DNA of 64,000 nt from an uncultured Fibrobacter sp. (GTDB lineage: Bacteria; Fibrobacterota; Fibrobacteria; Fibrobacterales; Fibrobacteraceae), in the NCBI RefSeq assembly GCF_947166265.1, contig NZ_CAMVDO010000007.1, positions 89,790 through 153,789 of the forward strand, read 5' to 3'. Shown here piece by piece: positions 17,636 to 26,453 of this stretch (position 1 is the first letter of the stretch; each line of letters opens with the position of its first letter). Under the pieces are notes generated by a model, which was not told the DNA's origin, made no database searches, and worked only from the letters and a program-made list of their open reading frames with translations. The position numbers and the translations under genes were made by a program.

Positions 17636-18685
17636 ATGTCGATGCGCATCTTTCTGGCATTCTTAATTTCGGCGGTATTCTCGATGACCGCCTATGCCGA
17701 AGATGCGCAAAATTCCTTGGTTACCACCGCTGTTGAAACGGGGGCGGCAAACAAGTCCGATGCTACGCAGGATTCTATTGTTCCTGCAGATCCTCTGCAG
17801 AAGGGAAAGACGGGCATTGTTGCAATCGATACGCTTACGGTGAACGAATGGGACATTCCTACGGAACGCAATTCTTTACCGCTTACAATGCTGTTTGCCA
17901 TTTTCCCTGGCGGTGGTCAGATTTACACGGAACACTATGTCCGTGGCGGATTCATTTCGGCGATTGAACTATTGCTGCTTTACGAGGTAACTTCGAACAA
18001 GAGCTACCAGAACCGTCGTGTCAAGGAACAGGCGGAACCTTTCCAGGATTCCGTTTCTTACTACACCAAGATGCTGATTGACCATGCCTCTGACCGTGAC
18101 AGTCTTCAGTTCTATCACGAAAAACGTGCTGAATTTGTGGGCCGCGTTCACGAAAAGAGCGACAAGAAAATGGAACAAGAGGACCTGCGAAAAGCTGAAA
18201 TTGCCTGGATGTACGGCCTTTACCTATACAGCTTTTTCGATGCGTTTGGAATCTGGTACAACAACAATTATCGAAGCACCGAACTTAGAAGTATGAAAAC
18301 GGCCCTGCTGTGGTCCATTATCCCCGGATTTGGGCAGATGTACAACCGTGAATTCGGAAAGATGGGCCTTTTGTACATGGCCATCATCGGTGCGTCGACC
18401 AGTATCTGGACTTCGCAGAATATGGTGGAATACTATTTGGACCGTAAGCACTTTGTGGAAAAGGAAAGTGAAACTTCCGAAGAATACGAACGTGTTGTAG
18501 AACGTGTGACGTATTACCGCAAGAACCGTAACCAATATATATGGGCGCTTGCCCTGATATATCTTTATTCCATTGGCGATGCCGCTGTCGATGCGTTATT
18601 GAGCGATTTTGATAGCCCGATGCATTTGGCTGTACTTCCGCGGCTTGAAGGTGGCGTACAGGCTTTAATGTCATTTGATTTTTAA
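17636..18685 (+). CDS. DUF5683-like membrane protein
   Basis: This 349-aa protein has a signal peptide (MSMRIFLAFLISAVFSMTAYA). It holds two similar hydrophobic motifs, FPGGGQIYTEHYVRGGFISAIE and IPGFGQMYNREFGKMGLLY, that recall the P-G-G-GQ-Y repeats of DUF5683 and related TM2-like proteins. Several membrane helices and Lys/Glu-rich helical stretches lie between. Its role is unknown; the closeness to yicC (6 bp) suggests only co-transcription. Confidence 0.65.
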   Translation: MSMRIFLAFLISAVFSMTAYAEDAQNSLVTTAVETGAANKSDATQDSIVPADPLQKGKTGIVAIDTLTVNEWDIPTERNSLPLTMLFAIFPGGGQIYTEHYVRGGFISAIELLLLYEVTSNKSYQNRRVKEQAEPFQDSVSYYTKMLIDHASDRDSLQFYHEKRAEFVGRVHEKSDKKMEQEDLRKAEIAWMYGLYLYSFFDAFGIWYNNNYRSTELRSMKTALLWSIIPGFGQMYNREFGKMGLLYMAIIGASTSIWTSQNMVEYYLDRKHFVEKESETSEEYERVVERVTYYRKNRNQYIWALALIYLYSIGDAAVDALLSDFDSPMHLAVLPRLEGGVQALMSFDF

Positions 18686-18697
18686 TAAGGTTTGATT

Positions 18698-19315
18698 TTA
18701 TCCAATCTTTAAGGGCGGCATCGGAATTCCATCGTGGATTTTTTTGAACGTCCCATGGAAGTGTCCGTCGGCATCCCTAGAAAATTCAAAGCGCGTCACC
18801 ATGGCATAGCTGAACGCCCCTTCCACGAACTGGTTGTCGGGGAGTCCACAGGCAAAGTGCTGGAGGGCTGCAATCACGCCGGCATGCGTAATCCATAAAA
18901 ATTCGCCATTGTCATCGAGCGTGTCCAGCAGGGACTGAACACGTCGGTCAATATCGTGGAAACTTTCTCCATCTTTGAATCGGTAGCCGCGCAGGTCTCG
19001 CATCCAGGCTTGCATTTCCTCTCGTGGGACGACCGTAAGCTTTTGACCTTCCCAGGAACCAAAGTTCATCTCGATAATCTCGTCGCGCTTTTCCATAGAA
19101 AGCCCGGTCACTTTTTCGGCTTTTTCTGCTAGTCTTAGGCAACGGAGGAGTGGACTTGTAAACATCCGCGTCGGTTTTGCTCCTGCATTGACCAATGCTT
19201 CAAGAGCGCCGTCACTTTCACCTTCAAATGTGGGGGATACATCAAAATCAAGCCTGCCGTAGCAGACATCGTTTGGATTGTAGGGCTTTGTGTGGCGGAT
19301 TGTCCAAAGTATCAT
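18698..19315 (-). CDS. Histidine phosphatase family protein
   Basis: The 205-aa protein starts MILWTIRHTKPYNPNDVCYG; RHTKP is the phosphohistidine site in a variant of the usual RHG motif. Further marks are SPLLRCLRLAEKAEKVTG, the central NFGSWEGQKL and the second His in LWITHAGVIAALQHF. The set resembles CobC/GpmB-type phosphatases (alpha-ribazole phosphatase or phosphoglycerate mutase-like). No cobalamin genes are near, so the substrate stays open. It converges with the preceding gene, 12 bp apart. Confidence 0.85.
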   Translation of the reverse strand: MILWTIRHTKPYNPNDVCYGRLDFDVSPTFEGESDGALEALVNAGAKPTRMFTSPLLRCLRLAEKAEKVTGLSMEKRDEIIEMNFGSWEGQKLTVVPREEMQAWMRDLRGYRFKDGESFHDIDRRVQSLLDTLDDNGEFLWITHAGVIAALQHFACGLPDNQFVEGAFSYAMVTRFEFSRDADGHFHGTFKKIHDGIPMPPLKIG

Positions 19316-19353
19316 CTTGTTGTGTCATCCTGAGCTTGCGAAGGATCCAAATT

Positions 19354-19376
19354 AAAAAAGCAACCTTGGGGGTTGC
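19354..19376 (-). terminator. Terminator of the SRP RNA
   Basis: On the minus strand GCAACCCCCAAGGTTGC forms a six-pair hairpin followed by TTTTTTAATT. It lies directly after the 3' end of the small RNA. Confidence 0.8.
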
Positions 19377-19383
19377 AAAAAAA

Positions 19384-19480
19384 TCCTAGGCGACCTGAGC
19401 ACATAAAAATTCACAAGTCCGTTGCTGCTTTCGCCCTGGCGAGTTGCCCGCAAATAGTCATTGCGCAGGGCCTAGGACTT
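19384..19480 (-). ncRNA. ffs: Small bacterial signal recognition particle RNA (4.5S-like)
   Basis: The minus-strand RNA contains CAACTCGCCAGGGCGAAAGC and then AGCAACGG. This matches the conserved SRP domain-IV hairpin (compare GCCAGG, a purine-rich tetraloop, AGCAACGG in actinobacterial SRP RNAs), with a GAAA tetraloop on a short GC stem. The two ends of the 97-nt region pair: TCCTAGG with CCTAGGA, CCTG with CAGG, and GCGCA with TGTGC, closing a long hairpin as in small SRP RNAs. A near-consensus promoter lies upstream and a terminator downstream. The RNA binds Ffh to target nascent membrane proteins. A covariance-model search would settle it. Confidence 0.77.
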
Positions 19481-19483
19481 CTA

Positions 19484-19513
19484 AATATAGAAAAAATTCG
19501 TGATATTTGTCAA
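19484..19513 (-). promoter_or_regulatory. Sigma-70-type promoter of the SRP RNA
   Basis: On the minus strand TTGACA (19508-19513) and TATATT (19484-19489) are separated by 18 bp. The predicted start falls within a few bases of the closing stem of the RNA. Confidence 0.75.
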
Positions 19514-19641
19514 ATAAAAAAACATTATTGACTTTTTATCAATAAAAAAGCCTTTAAATGTGAAAAAAAAGTAACCTTTGTAAAGAATATTATTTATTTT
19601 TTATGGTGGAGTGCAAGAACCTGTTTCTGCAGGGGGATATT

Positions 19642-22600
19642 ATGAAAAAAGGATTTCTTTTGTTTAGAATCATGTTGAGTTCGCTGGCGGTTGCGCTTGG
19701 TGTGCTGCCTGCTGCTGCTCAAGAAGATGAACCGGCGGTCGAACGCGACACAGTCTTGATGAGTCCGCTTTATTTCGTAGTGGACGATGCAGTCGTCACT
19801 GATGAAAATGAAAACCAGCGCCTCTGGAACGAACTGATGAAGTATAAGCTCTGGGGAACCGATTCTGTAATCTTTAATAAAGGGGATTTTAGAATCGCAG
19901 AAACGAGCGGCTATACTGGAACAGCTTTAGAAAAAGTGTATTTCCGTAATGGAAAACATACGCTTGGAGGTCCGATTGTTTCGGGTGGCGATATCGAAAT
20001 CAGCTATCCGGGAATGGGCGCTGAAAACGACACTTTGTTAAAGGGACCTGTCCGTGCGGGTTGGCTTGTTCTTCCCAATTGGTATAGCTATACCAATGTA
20101 AAATACGAAGGCACCTATTGTTTTGAACATCAAATCTATTTTGAAACGCCAAGTCGATCCGACGATCTTTTAAATTCTGCTAAAATAGCAAATACCTTTA
20201 TTGAAAATGTTCATAAATCAGGTGGTAAAGTCTATGCTGACTGGGATAAGGATACCGATGGCTTTCCTGGTCTGTCTGGGCTGAACCTTGATGGTTCTTT
20301 TGCGGATTGTCCCAGTGATGTTCCTACGCCAGAAAAGGGTCTTTCTGTCCCAAAACTCGATTTAACCGGAATTACATGGGAACCCGCCGTTGATATGACG
20401 ATTCCTTACGAAGAAACGCAATTTATTCAAGTCCCGCCGATTACCGCAGCGGATTTAAGTCAGTCGCCTAAGCATGTGTGGTTTGACAAGTATGTGGAAG
20501 ATATTAAGGTTTCTAGTCATACGGGTAAGGAACTCTATGTTTTGATGCCCTCGAAAACGCAAAACGCAAATGGCAAAACAGGTCGTTTGACTCGCGTATT
20601 CTCTAGAGATGGTTTCCATTTTGATAATTCTGCGAACGATATGAAAATCAAGGTGGCGTATGTTAATGACGAGGCTACATGGAATGATGAAACTAATTCC
20701 TGGGACAATGTTGATGTGTCTAAAATAACAGTAGTTGCAGATACTGATTATGCTGGTAATCTTTTGTTCTACACAACGGCTGATGTGGAATGGAAGCCTT
20801 TTAAAGCTTCTGGTGGCGATGCCGGTGTTGGTGCGGACTTCCAGGGAACGTTCATGACATCGGGTTCCTTTAAGATTTATGATCACCTTAGCATTGCGGG
20901 TCAGCTGATTGCAGGTGAATGGCTGTGGTTCGAATCAGAATTTAAGGGAGAATTCCACTATGTTCCGTTCAATTCTCCTGAAATCAAACCCGATATTTTC
21001 TTGAATAAGGAATTTATAGAAAATAATGAGAAGTGGTATGATATGGACTTCTACCTGACGGATACCGCTCGTGTTGAAGTTTCGTTCGATTATTGTTTCG
21101 CATTCTTTGGAATCGACGTGGATACGACTGATGGCGCTTATTCCGAATACAAGAGCGAAAAAGGAAATTTTGCAGAACCTGCTGATTTGGGTCTTGATGA
21201 TGATTCTTATAAAATGCCGCTCTGCAAGGACGGTGAGACTGGTCATGTTATCATCAAGAAGGGTTCTCGTAAACCTTCGTCTCAATCGACTGCTCATTTA
21301 AAGGTTCTTGAAGACGGGCTTGTCGAAAGTGATGAGTATATGTTGTTTAGAATTACGAATTTGAGTGGTGCCGTGATTACGGGTAACCAATTTGATGGGG
21401 ATTTCTTAATTAGGCTTATTGATTATGATAATAACGCCCCTTACTTCGTAAATCCGTCGCAGAAACTCTCTGTTCCTGAAAATGAGACAAAGGCTGTAGT
21501 GGGAACAATTAAAGCCAAGGACAACGAAGGGGATACCTTCAAGTACGCCATTACGGGGGGGACGGGTAAATCTCTATTTAATATCAATGCGACTTCGGGC
21601 GTTGTTTCAATGAAGAAGACTGTGGACGCGTTTGACTATGAAGCCTGGATGGATGCTGGTGGCAAGGTTTACACAATCACGGTTGAAGTTTGCGATATCA
21701 AGGCAACTTCATTTGACGAAAAGCTGTGTTCCAAAAATACATTCAAAATCAATGTGACCGATGTCAATGAAAAACCGTACTTCACCTATACGGATTCCGA
21801 CAAAAAAGAATTGCGAATTGCCGAGAACAAAACAGTTGCCATGGATACGGCTAAGTTTACCGATACGGATAGGTTCAATACGAACACTCTGTTTACCAAT
21901 AATGAAGTTATCGCCATTGGTGGAGATACGGCGGTCTTTGACGTAACCAAGGATGGCGTCGTCTTTACAAAGAATGGCGTTGTGCTTGACTACGAAACCA
22001 AGAATACTTACGAAATTACGTTGAAGGTTCGTGACGCAACAACGGATTCTAAGGGCAATTTGGTTTATCCGGATCTTTATGACGAAATGGCGTTTACCAT
22101 TGTTGTTGTTGATGTAGATGACGGTCCCAAGTTCACTTATGATGTTTACAATGGATCGATTGACGAACTTATCGTAGGGGAGAAACCTGTCGATATGGAT
22201 TATCCTATTCTTGCGACAACAACGCAGGCTGGAGCGGAAATTACTTATAGCTTGGAAGATCCTGCAGAAATGTTCACGATTGACCCGGTTACGGGCGTGA
22301 TTTCTTTGGCGAAGGATTCTGTCTTAGACTATGAAGTGAAGAACACTTATACAGTGAAGGTGATTGCCTCTGATGCCACTGGCGATCCTGCACAAAAGGT
22401 TCAGTCCGATACTGCCGATGTGATCATTCGGGTCAATGACATAAATGAATTGCCCATTATTATTCATACGTATCCGGATCCAGTCGTCCTTGAAAATATG
22501 GAGGTTGGAACTGTAGTCGATACGGTTAAGTGGAATGATTTGGATACGGCAATCAAGTTCCGTAACGATATTTTTGCCGCTGTTGGAGGTGATGTCACTT

Positions 22601-25107
22601 ATTTCGAAATTACTCCTGATGGTATTATTCTGACAAGACAAATGTTCGATTATGAAATGAAGGAATTTCTGAATAAGGATACTACTTATAAGTTGATAAT
22701 CTCTTTGTCGGACAAGGATGATCCTACTTTAGTTGCCTTTGACACTGTGACAATTCACATCAAGAATGTGAATGAAAATCCTGTTATTACGACGACAACA
22801 GTGGAGGTTAAGGAAAATTCGAAAGAAGGTACCGAAGTTGATAAAATTAAGGCAAGTGATGTCGATTTCGACGATCCGGATTCCGTGCTGATCTTTACGT
22901 TGATTGAAGATCGGAGCGGCTGTTTTGATGTTGCTGCAAATGGCGTGATTACGGTCAAGAGCTGCAAAGAACTCGATTACGAAAAGAATAAGCTATTGAA
23001 CATTACCGTTAAGGTGGAAGATTCAAATGGCGGAAGTTCTACCAAGACGATTCAAGTGAACATTATTGACATTCCGTCTCCGTCCATCGAAATCACGAAG
23101 GCTGTAAATACGGATACCACCTGGGTTAAGCCGGACACCGTTTATACAAATATCCGTGACCTAGACATCTATTGTTCGCTCAACAATGCTTCCGAAGAAC
23201 ACTGCCTTGATACAATTCTGAAACCGGGCAAAAATATCATCGTAAAGCGCATTTGCGATATCGCCGGCTTTGAAGGATGTGCAGCCGATTCGGTCACTGT
23301 GTTCTTTAGCGATGCCGCGCCGATTGTGAAGGTGTCTGCAAATCCCGATGAAAACAAGGCTACGAACATTTACACGATTGTCGAAAAGACCGATCCGGAT
23401 GACGAAAATATCTATGTGAATCGTACCAAAAACGAAGTGTACGTGAAGGTGAAAGACCCTGCAAGCGGAAGAGATTCCTCGTTCAAGGTGACTCTTAACC
23501 TCGATACGCTTTCGATTCCGAAATCAACCTACGATAATATGGCATCGGTGGTGAAGTCTAGCATCGCCTTGGATATTAATCCTTCTGAGGGCGTGACGCG
23601 TACGCCTGTTAATGGAACCGAAGTTAAGGTGTCCTACACAAAGAAGGTGTACGGTGTGCCGGTGGAAGTAAGCTATATGACCGACAATGACGGTGAAATC
23701 ATTAAGCGAGCCGTAGTCAACGACAAGGGAAAAGTGGATTCCATTGAAGTGATAACGGTTTCTTATGAAACGGTCATCAACGGTAAGGTGGTAACTATTT
23801 CCTACGAAGCTGATGCTGTAACGGGTGCTAAGCTTGTGAAGGATCCTTCGGGCAAGTTGATGACGGAAACGGCAGCAAGCAAGTTGAAGACCACTCCGGC
23901 GTCTTACTCTGTAACCTACGATTATAAGGATGCAACGGGCAACTATGTGGTTGTTACGTATTCAGTCGATGAGAACGGCACTTTGGTCAAGAATGCCGAA
24001 GGGGATATTGCCTACAAGGTGTCCTATACTTATGTCAACAAGTATGGCAACTCCGCAACGCAGTCGGTGTCTATTGTGCTAGACCGTACCCTTCCGAAGG
24101 TGCAAATCCTTTCTCCGGAAAAGGGTGAGGTTATCAGGTCGAACTTTGTTGAAGTGAAGTGGACTGTCAATGGAGTTGAACAGGATTCCTTGACGCTCCA
24201 GGGACTTGAAAAGGGACAGAATACGATTGTACGCTTCTATCGCGATAAGGCGGGTAACGAAGCCTATGATTCTGTAACGGTGTTTATGAAGGACGGCAAG
24301 GATGTCGACATCTCTGTGGAGCAGCCGGTGACGGTTGTTACAAGGGATATGGTCGAAGAATACTATGCCGAAAACAAGCCTAAGGATGGCCAGACCTTTG
24401 CCGTAAGCATCTTGAACCCTGAAACGGGCAAGGAAGTGGAAACCTTGATTGGCGGTACATTTGAAACGACTTCCGGCTCGGGCGAAGAACCTTACCCCAA
24501 TGTCGAGGGGCCGAGTCACTTGGGACCGACTCTTGTTATGGATGTAAAGGTTCCTGTGGTGAGTGGTGTCAGCGGCCTTGCAACTTTGGATGACTTGATT
24601 TCGTCGGATGGCAGAATTTCGTCGGCAGGCGTCGATGTCGATGAAGAAGCTGCAAAGGAAGCCGGACTTGAGTACCAGAAGTACACCGTCGAGGAATATG
24701 TCGCGAACTTCTGCGAAGAAGACGTCGTCGTTGGTAGTGACTATAGCCGGGTAAACCTGTACGATTCTGAACTGAAGGTTCAAATCTGGGTCTATACGAC
24801 ATTGGGTAATTTTGTGGGCTATCAGAGCTTTACCCAGGAACTGAACAATCCTGATTATGCCAACAAGGTGGGCATGCTCCAGCTGTTCTATGAAATGAAA
24901 CCGGATAAGGATGGTTATGTCCGCGCCGAAAACGAGAAGATGCTTGCAACGGGTGCATACCTTTACAAGGTGGATGCCACCATCAAGAATCATCTGCGCT
25001 GCTCGATTCCTCCGTTTGATGGTGCGTCACCCAAGAAGAAGGGTGACATGACGAAGTCGAACGATAACCTCCTTAAGGGCTTCGGTTACAAGCGTCCGGA
25101 AAAATAA
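19642..25107 (+). CDS. Giant cadherin-repeat cell-surface protein
   Basis: The ATG at 19642 follows AGGGGGAT and starts a signal peptide (MKKGFLLFRIMLSS to AAAQ); the mature protein makes this a 1,821-aa product. The N-terminal 590 residues are of unknown type with a Cys-containing segment. About residues 593-1146 hold four to five cadherin-like domains, recognisable by the linkers VTDVNEKPYF, VVDVDDGPKF, VNDINELPII and IKNVNENPVI and by LDYE/FDYE motifs, which bind calcium. A Lys/Val/Ser-rich beta region follows, then an Ig-like piece (ILSPEKGEVIRSNFVEVKWT), and a C-terminal domain with ATGAYLYKVDA resembling FlgD/T9SS-type Ig-like ends. Probable role: adhesion or envelope structure; export by type IX secretion is possible but unproven. 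Confidence 0.75.
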   Translation: MKKGFLLFRIMLSSLAVALGVLPAAAQEDEPAVERDTVLMSPLYFVVDDAVVTDENENQRLWNELMKYKLWGTDSVIFNKGDFRIAETSGYTGTALEKVYFRNGKHTLGGPIVSGGDIEISYPGMGAENDTLLKGPVRAGWLVLPNWYSYTNVKYEGTYCFEHQIYFETPSRSDDLLNSAKIANTFIENVHKSGGKVYADWDKDTDGFPGLSGLNLDGSFADCPSDVPTPEKGLSVPKLDLTGITWEPAVDMTIPYEETQFIQVPPITAADLSQSPKHVWFDKYVEDIKVSSHTGKELYVLMPSKTQNANGKTGRLTRVFSRDGFHFDNSANDMKIKVAYVNDEATWNDETNSWDNVDVSKITVVADTDYAGNLLFYTTADVEWKPFKASGGDAGVGADFQGTFMTSGSFKIYDHLSIAGQLIAGEWLWFESEFKGEFHYVPFNSPEIKPDIFLNKEFIENNEKWYDMDFYLTDTARVEVSFDYCFAFFGIDVDTTDGAYSEYKSEKGNFAEPADLGLDDDSYKMPLCKDGETGHVIIKKGSRKPSSQSTAHLKVLEDGLVESDEYMLFRITNLSGAVITGNQFDGDFLIRLIDYDNNAPYFVNPSQKLSVPENETKAVVGTIKAKDNEGDTFKYAITGGTGKSLFNINATSGVVSMKKTVDAFDYEAWMDAGGKVYTITVEVCDIKATSFDEKLCSKNTFKINVTDVNEKPYFTYTDSDKKELRIAENKTVAMDTAKFTDTDRFNTNTLFTNNEVIAIGGDTAVFDVTKDGVVFTKNGVVLDYETKNTYEITLKVRDATTDSKGNLVYPDLYDEMAFTIVVVDVDDGPKFTYDVYNGSIDELIVGEKPVDMDYPILATTTQAGAEITYSLEDPAEMFTIDPVTGVISLAKDSVLDYEVKNTYTVKVIASDATGDPAQKVQSDTADVIIRVNDINELPIIIHTYPDPVVLENMEVGTVVDTVKWNDLDTAIKFRNDIFAAVGGDVTYFEITPDGIILTRQMFDYEMKEFLNKDTTYKLIISLSDKDDPTLVAFDTVTIHIKNVNENPVITTTTVEVKENSKEGTEVDKIKASDVDFDDPDSVLIFTLIEDRSGCFDVAANGVITVKSCKELDYEKNKLLNITVKVEDSNGGSSTKTIQVNIIDIPSPSIEITKAVNTDTTWVKPDTVYTNIRDLDIYCSLNNASEEHCLDTILKPGKNIIVKRICDIAGFEGCAADSVTVFFSDAAPIVKVSANPDENKATNIYTIVEKTDPDDENIYVNRTKNEVYVKVKDPASGRDSSFKVTLNLDTLSIPKSTYDNMASVVKSSIALDINPSEGVTRTPVNGTEVKVSYTKKVYGVPVEVSYMTDNDGEIIKRAVVNDKGKVDSIEVITVSYETVINGKVVTISYEADAVTGAKLVKDPSGKLMTETAASKLKTTPASYSVTYDYKDATGNYVVVTYSVDENGTLVKNAEGDIAYKVSYTYVNKYGNSATQSVSIVLDRTLPKVQILSPEKGEVIRSNFVEVKWTVNGVEQDSLTLQGLEKGQNTIVRFYRDKAGNEAYDSVTVFMKDGKDVDISVEQPVTVVTRDMVEEYYAENKPKDGQTFAVSILNPETGKEVETLIGGTFETTSGSGEEPYPNVEGPSHLGPTLVMDVKVPVVSGVSGLATLDDLISSDGRISSAGVDVDEEAAKEAGLEYQKYTVEEYVANFCEEDVVVGSDYSRVNLYDSELKVQIWVYTTLGNFVGYQSFTQELNNPDYANKVGMLQLFYEMKPDKDGYVRAENEKMLATGAYLYKVDATIKNHLRCSIPPFDGASPKKKGDMTKSNDNLLKGFGYKRPEK

Positions 25108-25132
25108 AGCCAATGGCGTAATACATTTAAAG

Positions 25133-25161
25133 AAAGGAATGCCGCGAGGTATTCCTTTTTT
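25133..25161 (+). terminator. Terminator after the cadherin-repeat protein
   Basis: AAAGGAAT pairs with ATTCCTTT around GCCGCGAGGT and is followed by TTT. Confidence 0.85.
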
Positions 25162-25281
25162 AAATTTGTAACCCCGTATAAACCTTCCCCTGCATCAGGG
25201 TGAATGCCTCGAGACCGTCATCCTGCATGACCGAAGGGAATGCGGGATCCAGGGAATTTCAATAAGACCGTCCGCTTAGTT

Positions 25282-25329
25282 ATTACAATTTGTGTAAAAG
25301 AAACATGCTGTGTTTACACATTATGTAAT
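25282..25329. promoter_or_regulatory. Long inverted repeat upstream of dapF (candidate operator)
   Basis: ATTACAATTTGTGTAAA and TTTACACATTATGTAAT are inverted copies agreeing at 14 of 17 positions, separated by 14 bp, and lie 135 bp before the dapF start. The rest of 25162-25463 holds a weak dispersed palindrome near 25,220-25,255 and AT-rich promoter-like sequence, but no gene. Confidence 0.5.
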
Positions 25330-25463
25330 GTATTTCATTTTTCGAAATCTTTAATTTTTTGTAAAATCGCCGTTTTTCGCTAATTTTAACAAATTCTGTA
25401 AAATTGGCACGTTCTTTGCAAATAGAGGGCAGTAAAATAAAACTGTATCTATGGAACGTGCAT

Positions 25464-26327
25464 ATGAACTTTTCAAAATGGACCGGGTTGGGTAACGATT
25501 TCGTTCTCCTGGAACCGGGTGAGTCATTAGATTTCAGCAACGGATTTGAACAGCGTGTCATTCAGCTTTGCGACCGTCGCTTTGGCATTGGTGCCGATGG
25601 CGTGGTGATTGTAACGCCGATGGATGGCGACGGCTGTTTGGTTTTGCCTCAACTTCAGGGGAATGCTTCTCCCTCGAAGGCGGTGGCGAATGGAATTGAT
25701 TTTGAAATGCGCATCTTTAATGCCGATGGTTCCGAGGCGGCTATGTGCGGAAACGCTACACGCTGTGTGGCGAAATACATCCGCAGTCGCGGACTTGCTA
25801 AAGATGGCAATACTAAAGTGTTTAATCTGCATACCAAGAGTGGCTTGGTGAAGCCCGCCCTTTTGGATGATGGTCGCGTGTGCGTGGATATGGGACTTCC
25901 GAGGAATTTCCTGGGTTCGATCAAGCTCACGGCAGACAGTTTTGACTTTACCGCTGAGACCGTTTCGATGGGAAATCCGCATGCGGTGATTTTTGTGGAT
26001 GATATCGAAAAGATTCAGCTGGAAAAGTGGGGAAGCATCCTCGAAGTAGATAAGCAGTTCCCCGATCGCTGTAACATTGAATTTGCGCAGGTGGTGACGC
26101 CCACCCAAATCCGCATGCGGGTTTGGGAACGAGGCTGTGGCATTACGATGGCTTGTGGTACCGGCAGTTGCGCCACGCTCGTTGCGGCCCAGCGCACGGG
26201 CCGCGTGGGCGTCGAAGCAGATGTTGTTCTCGATGGCGGCGTCCTCCACATCAAGCACGAAGAAGGTGGCCCCGTCCTCATGACCGGCCCTGCACAGGAA
26301 GTATTTATGGGAAAAATTGAGGTATGA
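25464..26327 (+). CDS. dapF: Diaminopimelate epimerase
   Basis: The start at 25464 gives MNFSKWTGLGNDFVLLEPGE, the normal N-terminus, and 287 residues. DapF interconverts LL- and meso-diaminopimelate for lysine and peptidoglycan synthesis. The two active-site Cys are visible at about 95 (EAAMCGNATRC) and 231 (TMACGTGSCATL). Slight oddity: CGNATRC replaces the usual CGNGxRC. A short extra loop (VLPQLQGNASPSKAVANG) precedes FEMRIFNADGSEA. dapL, supplying its substrate, is the next gene. Confidence 0.95.
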   Translation: MNFSKWTGLGNDFVLLEPGESLDFSNGFEQRVIQLCDRRFGIGADGVVIVTPMDGDGCLVLPQLQGNASPSKAVANGIDFEMRIFNADGSEAAMCGNATRCVAKYIRSRGLAKDGNTKVFNLHTKSGLVKPALLDDGRVCVDMGLPRNFLGSIKLTADSFDFTAETVSMGNPHAVIFVDDIEKIQLEKWGSILEVDKQFPDRCNIEFAQVVTPTQIRMRVWERGCGITMACGTGSCATLVAAQRTGRVGVEADVVLDGGVLHIKHEEGGPVLMTGPAQEVFMGKIEV

Positions 26328-26423
26328 GGACGCTCGTAAACTCGCTCTGAGGACGGGCTTCGCCCTCTGAGCATCGAGAAAGACTATTCAAAACTTCACA
26401 TTCCACACTGTTAATCACTGTCT

Positions 26424-26444
26424 ACTTCCAACTTCCAACTTCCT
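26424..26444. repeat. Heptamer repeat ACTTCCW upstream of dapL
   Basis: Three units (ACTTCCA, ACTTCCA, ACTTCCT) end 9 bp before the dapL start, as seen upstream of thyA. The preceding bases also repeat the TCACTG-TCTACTTCC style. Confidence 0.7.
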
Positions 26445-26453
26445 ACTAACACT

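Noticed and set aside
19384..19480. tRNA or tmRNA in the gap before the cadherin-repeat gene
   Set aside because: No cloverleaf, CCA end or T-loop GTTCRA sequence; the GCCAGG / AGCAACGG hairpin points to SRP RNA.
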